Source: G963691885 sp963691885 (GTDB taxonomy: Bacteria; Pseudomonadota; Alphaproteobacteria; UBA8366; Aestuariispiraceae). Taken from it: a stretch of 64,000 nt of DNA. The notes under the pieces were generated by a model, which made no database searches, was not told where the DNA came from, and saw nothing but the letters and a program-made list of their open reading frames with translations. Below, one piece after another: positions 57,931-64,000 of the stretch. The DNA is taken from the NCBI GenBank assembly GCA_963691885.1, contig OY829843.1:2976001-3040000 (forward strand), in the 5' to 3' direction. The number at the start of each line of letters is the position of its first letter. Position 1 is the first letter of the stretch. A program made the position numbers and the translations under genes.

Positions 57931-59751
57931 GTGGTTTTGGTGCGTCTTAGCCTTTTGGTGATGCGGCTGCTATTACTGGGCACGACGGCACTATCGTTGT
58001 TGCTCTATACCCTGTTCTTCTTGTGGGTTTACCGCGACCTTCAATACGTCCTCGTGCGCGATGTTGAGCTTCAGACTCTCCGCATCCAAAGTATTCTTGA
58101 AGCAAAACTCGATCGCGCTGAACAATCCGTTGTCGATATCACCGCCTTGTTCTCCACAAGCGACAGCGTGTCAGAGAACATGTTTGCCAATTTTGTGCAG
58201 GAAAGTTCCCTTTTTGAGAGGTCGGACCATTTTCGCGCGGTTGCGATCATGCCCATGCTCTCGGAAGATGATCTTGCCCCTGTCAACGCGGCACTGCAGG
58301 CTCGAGAATCGGACCGCACGGCGCTGGGGTATAAGGAAATAGTTCTTGAACCAGCCGAGGGGCGAACAATTTATGCCCTGGTCATCTATGCAGAGTCGCC
58401 TCAGGGAAGAGGGGGTATTGTCGGCTATGACCTGGCGACCAGTCCGGTTCGCCTCAAAACCGCAGAGGCAGCAAGGGACGGGGACCGTGTTCTGGTGACG
58501 CCACCCCTGACCCTGTCGCAGGATGACCCCACTGCATATCTGAGCCTGCTCCTCATTGGTGCAGTGGACAGCGCCGATCTTGGCTTGTGTACGCACCAGC
58601 CGGAAGAGGCGGACAAGCCCTTGCTTGTCGCGTTAAGCTATACGCCCGGCGCCGAGATTCAGGCGACGCTGGAGGGCATGGGAAAGCGTCTTGCAGAGTT
58701 GAACGTTGTCGATGTGACGGACGCTGAACCAGCGGTCATCTACACGGATAATCCAGAGACGCTCTCACGAGTGCCCTTGCTCACAAGTTCAATTTCCTTT
58801 GCCGGACGAACCTGGTCCCTGAATTATTATCCGCTTGAAAAGGTTGATGGCGGGGTTCAGCCCTATTGGTTGATCGGGATTTATGCATTTGGCGTGGTCT
58901 TGCTGCTGGGGTTGGCAATCGCGGTTTTTGTATTGATCAAGAACGCGGATTCCTTGGCGGTGAATGTTCAGATGCGAACCCGCGATCTGGACAATGCAAA
59001 CGCTGACCTTCGAAAATTGGCGGATGAGGCGCGGGCCGCGAACCGGGCAAAGACGGACTTTCTGGCCAATATGAGCCATGAATTGCGAACGCCGTTGAAC
59101 GCGATCATCGGCTATTCCGAAGTGATGACCTCACAACTATTTGGCAAGATCGGGAACCCCAAATATCAGGAATACGCCAATGATATTCTTTCCAGCGGGA
59201 AAATCCTCGACCGGCTTTTGAGTGACATCCTCGATGTGACACGCATAGAAAGCCGGAGCCTGGACCTGGCGGAAGAAGAGTTTGATGTCGGTCGCGAACT
59301 CGAAACATGTGTGAAATTGGTGTCCAACATGGCTGGTGGAAAAGGCATCACCATTCAAACCACAATTCCCAGTCCCGACCTCAGACTGTTTGCCGATGCG
59401 CAGCGGTTTCGCCAGATTGTTCTCAACCTCCTGTCCAATGCTGTGAAGTTCAGCCCGGACAATAACGAGGTAAAGCTCTTCGCCGTCGTTCAGCCAGACA
59501 ATTGCGTCATGATTTCGGTCAAAGATGACGGGCCCGGTATGGCACCTGAGGACATTGAGAAGGTTCAGGAACCCTTTGAACAAGGTGGGGATATCCTGAC
59601 CCGTTCACAGGATGGATCAGGGTTGGGATTGGCAATCTGCAAGATGCTAATTGAACTTCATGGGGGAACGCTGCGATTGGAGAGCACTTTGGGCGTTGGA
59701 ACAACTGTCTTTGTTCGTTTCCCAGCAAGCCGAACCCGCGTGAATTTGTAG
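57931..59751 (+). CDS. Membrane sensor histidine kinase with extracytoplasmic CHASE-like sensor
   Basis: 606 residues, GTG start at 57931 (GTG 57940 also possible). TM1 (about 10-33) and TM2 (about 312-336, IYAFGVVLLLGLAIAVFVLI) flank a periplasmic domain of about 275 residues that resembles CHASE. A coiled linker leads to the HisKA box NMSHELRTPLNAIIGYSE (His383), then the ATPase boxes: N box VLNLLSNAVKFSP, G1 VKDDGPGMA and G2 DGSGLGLAICKML. No receiver domain is attached and no response regulator gene is adjacent, so the partner is unknown. The kinase core resembles the PleC/DivJ type seen in alphaproteobacteria, but this is only a likeness. Confidence 0.92.
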   Translation: MVLVRLSLLVMRLLLLGTTALSLLLYTLFFLWVYRDLQYVLVRDVELQTLRIQSILEAKLDRAEQSVVDITALFSTSDSVSENMFANFVQESSLFERSDHFRAVAIMPMLSEDDLAPVNAALQARESDRTALGYKEIVLEPAEGRTIYALVIYAESPQGRGGIVGYDLATSPVRLKTAEAARDGDRVLVTPPLTLSQDDPTAYLSLLLIGAVDSADLGLCTHQPEEADKPLLVALSYTPGAEIQATLEGMGKRLAELNVVDVTDAEPAVIYTDNPETLSRVPLLTSSISFAGRTWSLNYYPLEKVDGGVQPYWLIGIYAFGVVLLLGLAIAVFVLIKNADSLAVNVQMRTRDLDNANADLRKLADEARAANRAKTDFLANMSHELRTPLNAIIGYSEVMTSQLFGKIGNPKYQEYANDILSSGKILDRLLSDILDVTRIESRSLDLAEEEFDVGRELETCVKLVSNMAGGKGITIQTTIPSPDLRLFADAQRFRQIVLNLLSNAVKFSPDNNEVKLFAVVQPDNCVMISVKDDGPGMAPEDIEKVQEPFEQGGDILTRSQDGSGLGLAICKMLIELHGGTLRLESTLGVGTTVFVRFPASRTRVNL

Positions 59752-59908
59752 TCTATGAAGGCCCCTCAACAGATATTAGGGGTGTCTGTTTCCCGGAACA
59801 ACGGTCTCTGTTTCCAAACTATCCGAAATAGATGCCCTTCCAAGGGTATCGCTCGCTGCACTTGAGGCGTAAGAAGAACGGACCGACCCCTTTCTGAACG
59901 AAAACACA

Positions 59909-61180
59909 ATGCATTCTTTCTTAGCAGTAGGTACGGTTATCCTCGGAGCAGTTTTACTGCAAGCCGGTAATGGAATTCTCATGATTTTGTTACCGCTTCG
60001 TATGAATGCTGAAGGGTTGCCAACAACCAGTATCGGTATTGTTGCGACCTGCCACGCCGTCGGGTTTCTGTTGGGCTGCCTCTATACGCCAAAATTGATC
60101 CGTGGTGTCGGGCATATCCGGACATTTGCCGTGCTCGCCGCCGGGATGGCGATTTGTACGCTCATCCTGACCTTCGCTGTTGATGCTATACTGTGGGGTG
60201 CGGTCCGCGTTGTTATGGGTTTTTGTTTTGCCGGCTTGATCACAGTTTCGGAAAGCTGGATCAGCGAGAGGACACCGCAGGAACAGCGAGGGTCGGTTCT
60301 TTCAACCTACATGTTGCTGTATAAATTCGGAACCGCGGGCGGTCCTCTTCTGCTGTCATATGGTGACATAACCGATATCAGGTTCCTTCTTGCGATCAGT
60401 ATTATGTTTTCCTTTGCGCTTGTGCCGGTTTCGCTGACCCGGGGGCGAAGCCCAGAGATTTCGAACGCGGAACGGTTGGGCTTCAAGGCGATTTATTCAC
60501 TGGCGCCCGTCAGTGTGGTCGGCTGTATCGTGATTGGCCTGATGAATTCGTCGATCATGAATCTGGGGTCGCCTTATATGGCGACGATTGGCCTGTCGGT
60601 TGGGGAGGTTGCATTTGCGATGGCCGCTGTTCAGGCCGGCGGCCTTGCGTCGCAATGGCCGCTTGGCTGGCTCTCTGACCATATGGACCGACGCTATATC
60701 ATTCTTGGTGCTTCCCTCTTTGTGGCCGCTGTCGCAGGTCTCTTGCTGGTGCTGCCCGACGCGCCAATCTGGGTCACGATCGTTTTGTTTGGCTGTCTCG
60801 GTGCGGGATCGCTTTCTATCTACGCGGTCTGCCTGGCCCATGCCACCGATCTGATTCCAAGCGACCAGATGGTGGCCGCCTGTTCGACGCTTCTATTTTC
60901 CTGGGCGGTTGGCAGCATCGTCGGGCCCCTGGTTACGGGATATGTTATGTCCTGGATTGGGCCGTTCGGCCTGTTCATCCTGATTGGTTTGATTGCCCTG
61001 ATGCTGACAGGTTTTGTGATCTACAGGCTGCGCGTTCGTGTGACCAACCTGCCCGAAGATCGAGACGGATTTGTTGGCGTTCCTGCAACAAGCCCCGCGG
61101 TGGTTAAACTTGATCCGCGTTTTACGAAGGACAAGCAACCCGATCTGCAACCCGGCACTGAGACAAAAGATCCTCAGTAG
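59909..61180 (+). CDS. MFS transporter (YcaD-like)
   Basis: 423 residues with about 12 membrane segments. The N-terminal half has GNGILMILLPLRMNAEGLPT and VMGFCFAGLITVSESWISER; the loop between helices 8 and 9 has QWPLGWLSDHMDRRYIILG, an MFS A-like motif. This pattern matches the YcaD group of uncharacterised transporters. The hydrophilic C-terminal tail is about 45 residues. Substrate unknown. It converges on the PaiB-like gene. Confidence 0.9.
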   Translation: MHSFLAVGTVILGAVLLQAGNGILMILLPLRMNAEGLPTTSIGIVATCHAVGFLLGCLYTPKLIRGVGHIRTFAVLAAGMAICTLILTFAVDAILWGAVRVVMGFCFAGLITVSESWISERTPQEQRGSVLSTYMLLYKFGTAGGPLLLSYGDITDIRFLLAISIMFSFALVPVSLTRGRSPEISNAERLGFKAIYSLAPVSVVGCIVIGLMNSSIMNLGSPYMATIGLSVGEVAFAMAAVQAGGLASQWPLGWLSDHMDRRYIILGASLFVAAVAGLLLVLPDAPIWVTIVLFGCLGAGSLSIYAVCLAHATDLIPSDQMVAACSTLLFSWAVGSIVGPLVTGYVMSWIGPFGLFILIGLIALMLTGFVIYRLRVRVTNLPEDRDGFVGVPATSPAVVKLDPRFTKDKQPDLQPGTETKDPQ

Positions 61181-61197
61181 ATCTTGGTCCGTGCCAG

Positions 61198-61833
61198 CTA
61201 TTCATCAAGACTGTAAAACCAGTCCGCGATGCGACGGCGGCGCGGGTCTGGCGCATCGAACCAGGTGTTGATTGCAGGACGTTCACCCCCCTTGTTCTGG
61301 CTGAGTTTTTTGTTCACCAAAAATGATGTAGGCGTGACGCGGATTGCCGCGATCATGCGCATCATCTTTGCCAGATAGTCATCCGGTGCGTCTTCCAGTT
61401 TCCATTCCGATCCGACCATTTGTTCATAATCAATGACCTGTTTGCCCAAATGGGTCTTCATCTCTTCCTCCGGGATGATAGACAATTCCCCGGTAATTTG
61501 GGCGGCGACGTAGTTCCAGGTTGGCACGACCTTGCCGCTTACAGGTTTCTCCGCATAGACCGATGGCGTGAGGTAACCATCGGCAACGTTGAAAATCAGT
61601 CTCACGGGTACGGCACCTTCCAACGCTTTGAGGTAAAGCGGGTTGGTCCGCAGAAGATGACCGATCAACTCAGGCTGGTTCTGGTCGTTCTGTTGCAGGC
61701 TGAAGGGCGCGAAGATCACATCTGGCACAGGGTCGCCAGCAAAAGCGACGGTAGCAAACCGGATTTCGGCGGCCAGCTGAAGGGCGGTTGCTTCATCCGT
61801 GCTTTGGAACAGGGCGGGTGGATAGGATGGCAT
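61198..61833 (-). CDS. FMN-binding negative transcriptional regulator (PaiB family)
   Basis: 211 residues from ATG 61833. The motif VVPTWNYVAAQITGEL is characteristic of PaiB; the N-terminus MPSYPPALFQSTDEATALQL and the C-terminal ending GGERPAINTWFDA also fit. PaiB proteins have a flavin-binding split barrel and in Bacillus repress protease and sporulation genes; the DNA-binding role is uncertain in proteobacteria. Converges on the MFS gene, and lies about 100 bases downstream of the alpha/beta hydrolase gene in the same direction. Confidence 0.87.
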   Translation of the reverse strand: MPSYPPALFQSTDEATALQLAAEIRFATVAFAGDPVPDVIFAPFSLQQNDQNQPELIGHLLRTNPLYLKALEGAVPVRLIFNVADGYLTPSVYAEKPVSGKVVPTWNYVAAQITGELSIIPEEEMKTHLGKQVIDYEQMVGSEWKLEDAPDDYLAKMMRMIAAIRVTPTSFLVNKKLSQNKGGERPAINTWFDAPDPRRRRIADWFYSLDE

Positions 61834-61940
61834 CGTGTTTCTGCTTCTCTGAATGGTCGGTTTGTCTATCGGAAGGGAAGACGATCGAACAAGGGCCAAT
61901 TTCTGAAATGTTCAGGGATCAATCCCAGGAATTGCACGCG

Positions 61941-62834
61941 TCAGGTTTTCGCCATGTTTCGAACATCGAGAACCGCCTTCGCCCATTCAACTGGTCGTTC
62001 CTGGGGGAGGTTGTGTCCGGTCCGCGAAAGAATTCGATGCTCATGGGGTCCGGTGAAGGCGCTGGCATGAGACTCGGTTAGACCGCTCACACCATCATCG
62101 GCGCCGTCAATTGATATTGTCGGGACAGGGATTGGCGGTTGCGCCGCCAATCTGGCTTCGATCTCTGCATAGGCAGGGTCACCCGGAACCAAACCAAACC
62201 GATGGCGGTATGAATGGATGACGGTGCGCACAAAATCCGGGTTATCGAAAGATGCTGCACTCTCTTCAAACTCCTGATCGGTAAACGCCCAGGGCGGCGA
62301 CCACATTTCCCAAAGAAGCCGCGTGATCCCCCGACGGTTTTGGGTGAGGCCGCGTTCCCCGCGTTCGCTGTGGAAGTAGTATTGATACCAATAGGACGCT
62401 TCCTCTGCAGCGCTACCAGGTGTCATGGATATGGCTATGTTCTGAATGTTATAGGATGCGCCACTGACCAGCCCTGAAACCCGTTCCGGCCATAGGGCTG
62501 CGACGATACAGGCCGCGCGCCCACCCCAGTCATATCCACCGAGAACCGCCGTCTCCAATTCCAGCGCATCCATAAGCGCCAGCATGTCCGCACCAAGGGC
62601 GGCCTGTTCGCCAGACCTTAAGGTATCGTCCGACAAATAGCGTGTCGGCCCATATCCTCTCAAGTAGGGAACGTTGACCCGTGCCCCTTTTTCGGCCAGA
62701 ATTTCGGCTGTCACCCGGTAGCAAAGGGGATCATAGGGAAACCCGTGCCCCATGATACAGGGCCAGCCCTGAGTATCGCCGTATTCGTGATACGTGACAT
62801 GCAATACGTCGGTGCTGACCGATTGCGTTTCCAT
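61941..62834 (-). CDS. Alpha/beta hydrolase (epoxide hydrolase-like)
   Basis: 297 residues. Oxyanion motif HGFPYDPLCYR; nucleophile elbow GGYDWGGRAACIVAAL with Asp as nucleophile, as in epoxide hydrolases and haloalkane dehalogenases; a cap-domain insertion (about 130-220, rich in Tyr/Trp); and C-terminal acid and His in DGADDGV and RTGHNLPQERP. Substrate unknown. It is a soluble cytoplasmic protein, starting at ATG 62834. Confidence 0.87.
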   Translation of the reverse strand: METQSVSTDVLHVTYHEYGDTQGWPCIMGHGFPYDPLCYRVTAEILAEKGARVNVPYLRGYGPTRYLSDDTLRSGEQAALGADMLALMDALELETAVLGGYDWGGRAACIVAALWPERVSGLVSGASYNIQNIAISMTPGSAAEEASYWYQYYFHSERGERGLTQNRRGITRLLWEMWSPPWAFTDQEFEESAASFDNPDFVRTVIHSYRHRFGLVPGDPAYAEIEARLAAQPPIPVPTISIDGADDGVSGLTESHASAFTGPHEHRILSRTGHNLPQERPVEWAKAVLDVRNMAKT

Positions 62835-63144
62835 GGCCGGACCTTCTCAATTCAAACATAAGGAGTTCCGATCAGCCTATCACGATCTGTCCCCGAAGCG
62901 ACGGGAAAGTGTTCGGCACAGTCTGATAATTTTTCCGCGAGATTGACGCGATGGCGTTTCAGCTTAATTCACTGATTTACGTTGTGAACCATTCGGTGGG
63001 AAACCGCCGGTTCGGTCGTAAAGCGCGTTAACAGAGTTTTATCAGTTTCTTGTCATAGTCCGCGCACTTTACGTTGATAGATCAAATTATTGGATCGTTG
63101 TACGGCGGATTACAACAGTGTTGATTTGAGAGGGTTTTTGCATC
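62835..63144. other. Divergent intergenic region (hydrolase / molybdopterin-like protein)
   Basis: 310 bases without a gene. A near CtrA site (TTAA-N7-TTAT, 63028-63042) is present but one base off consensus. No confident promoter or hairpin was found. Confidence 0.45.
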
Positions 63145-63714
63145 ATGGCGCGGCTGGTTTGTAAGAAAACGGTTGAATTCACGGCGTTTCGATTTGTTCA
63201 GGTTTGCGGTGTACGGGCTGTTATTATGTTGGTGCTGCTGGTTGTTGGCTCCGTTGAACCGACCAGGGCCGCGTCAAATTTACCTTCGCCAGAAGGGCCG
63301 GTCGTGCTGTCGATAACTGGCAGCATCAGTAAGACCAACAACGCGAAGAGTGCGGAATTTGACATGGCGGTGCTGGAGGCTTTGCCAGTCAGTACGATGG
63401 AAACAGAGACGCCTTTCTCGAAGGGTGAATATGTTTTTACCGGCGTTCAGTTCTCGGATTTCATGAGTCATATCGGCGCTTCGGGAACACAGGTCGAACT
63501 GATCGCCCTGAATGACTACCGCGTTAATGCTGATCTGGATCAGTTAATCGAACATGGTGCCATGATCGCGTATAAGCGCGACGATGCGTATATGTCGATC
63601 CGCGACAAGGGACCATTGTGGATTGTCTTCCCCTGGAGCGACGACCCCGGCCGCAATTGGGAAAGCCTGAACGTGCTTTCAGTCTGGCTTCTTCACGAGG
63701 CGCATTTCAAATGA
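63145..63714 (+). CDS. Exported molybdopterin-oxidoreductase-like small protein
   Basis: 189 residues with an N-terminal basic stretch and hydrophobic segment (VIMLVLLVVGSVEP) ending TRAAS, likely a signal peptide. The mature part has VLSITGSISKTNNAKSAEFD, LEALPVSTMETETPFSKGEY, YVFTGVQFSDFMSHIGASG, then SIRDKGPLWIVFPWSDD, the pattern of small periplasmic proteins related to the sulfite-oxidase fold. The usual molybdopterin-binding Cys is not evident, so it may not bind cofactor. Its stop overlaps the start of the next gene by 4 bases (ATGA), indicating a coupled pair; this arrangement with a membrane sensor is what I would expect for this family. Confidence 0.8.
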   Translation: MARLVCKKTVEFTAFRFVQVCGVRAVIMLVLLVVGSVEPTRAASNLPSPEGPVVLSITGSISKTNNAKSAEFDMAVLEALPVSTMETETPFSKGEYVFTGVQFSDFMSHIGASGTQVELIALNDYRVNADLDQLIEHGAMIAYKRDDAYMSIRDKGPLWIVFPWSDDPGRNWESLNVLSVWLLHEAHFK

Positions 63715-64000
63715 TTGACAGAGCCCGCGCAAAATTCTCACTGATAGCCCTGTTGGTAATTGCCGCAGGGGCCTTTCTGGGCGCGGTCGTAGTCTATCAT
63801 ATAAATGTCGTGCGCGACTATAGCGCTGTTCCCCAAGCGGGATGGGCGGTGCATCAGATCAATCAGGTGACCCGGAAAACGGAGATGGCCCTGATTGAGT
63901 TTCAGGCGGATCCGTCTGCGGAAAAACTGGGACAGGTGCGGTTTGGTGTCGATCTGCTATGGAGCCGGTTTGCTGATGAACAAAGCATGTTTTTCGGTGA
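63711..64000 (+). CDS. Membrane protein, N-terminal part (probable sensor)
   Basis: Open frame from ATG 63711 to the window end (96 codons, no stop). It starts MIDRARAKFS, then one strong membrane segment LIALLVIAAGAFLGAVVVYH and a predicted helical periplasmic region with QINQVTRKTEMALIEFQADP. This looks like the sensor half of a two-component or diguanylate cyclase protein, but the cytoplasmic output domain is beyond the window. Translationally coupled with the upstream exported protein. Confidence 0.7.
   Translation, partial: MIDRARAKFSLIALLVIAAGAFLGAVVVYHINVVRDYSAVPQAGWAVHQINQVTRKTEMALIEFQADPSAEKLGQVRFGVDLLWSRFADEQSMFFG

Noticed and set aside
59763..59783. Short CCCCT...AGGGG hairpin after the histidine kinase gene
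   Set aside because: The stem is short, the loop long and the T-run weak; not convincing as a terminator.
63028..63042. TTAA-N7-TTAT upstream of the exported protein gene as a CtrA site
   Set aside because: One mismatch and no extended TTAAC context; insufficient to call.
1..64000. Search for tRNA, rRNA, CRISPR arrays, transposases and integrases
   Set aside because: No cloverleaf arms, rRNA-like stretches, regularly spaced repeats or transposase/integrase motifs were seen by eye.

Overview
The window looks like a chromosomal segment of a free-living, flagellated alphaproteobacterium. Supporting markers are the CtrA and ChpT cell-cycle phosphorelay genes, a general amino-acid ABC transporter of the AapJQMP type, the DUF1476 zeta subunit of the F1-ATPase, and the gene orders cpoB-tilS-ftsH-glmM and purC-purS-purQ-purL-bolA-grxD. 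The species is not identifiable from what I can see. No rRNA, tRNA, CRISPR array, transposase or integrase was found.

Layout. 1-5.6 kb: end of the tol-pal locus (cpoB), tilS, ftsH, glmM. 5.6-12.3 kb: a MocR-type regulator divergent from a likely operon (DUF1127 protein, threonine dehydratase-like enzyme, PLP decarboxylase, PhzF-like isomerase, GNAT acetyltransferase), followed by an AraC/Ogt-type DNA alkylation protein. The divergent gap carries repeated ACAAT boxes. 12.3-13.3 kb: a lower-GC two-gene cassette (a 57-residue basic protein and a frameshifted TIR/nucleoside-deoxyribosyltransferase-like protein); this is the most foreign-looking stretch. 13.3-18.6 kb (minus strand): cysQ, an orphan form-II CoxL-like molybdenum hydroxylase subunit, an orphan AMMECR1-domain protein and creatinase. 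19-24.9 kb: a chemoreceptor, nrdB and nrdA, and an SRAP-domain protein divergent from nrdA with a perfect DnaA box between them. 24.9-31.8 kb: a TAXI-type binding protein, a ketopantoate reductase-like enzyme and the aapJQMP transporter.

32.2-36.2 kb: a small helical protein behind a sigma-54-like promoter, a glycosyltransferase and two extended SDR enzymes. 36.2-45.7 kb: motility and cell-cycle block: fliI-fliJ, ctrA, cheA-cheY-cheB-cheR, chpT and a DUF3553 protein. CheA is a large hybrid with two CheW-like domains and a receiver, and no separate cheW is present. 45.8-48.3 kb: an orphan NuoE-NuoF fusion and a class II aldolase-like protein. 48.4-57.8 kb: purine synthesis (purB; purC, purS, purQ, purL) with an unknown repeat-rich exported protein, a PAS protein, the ATPase zeta subunit, bolA and grxD. 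57.9-64 kb: a sensor histidine kinase, an MFS transporter, a PaiB-like protein, an epoxide hydrolase-like protein, a small exported molybdopterin-oxidoreductase-like protein and the first part of a membrane protein cut by the window end.

How it fits together: most of the window is housekeeping and regulation (cell envelope, dNTP and purine synthesis, motility under CtrA). The accessory parts are the MocR operon, the 12.3-13.3 kb cassette and several orphan enzyme subunits (CoxL-like, NuoEF-like, AMMECR1, TAXI, creatinase) whose usual partners are absent here. All functional calls come from recognised motifs and family resemblance by eye; no database search was run.
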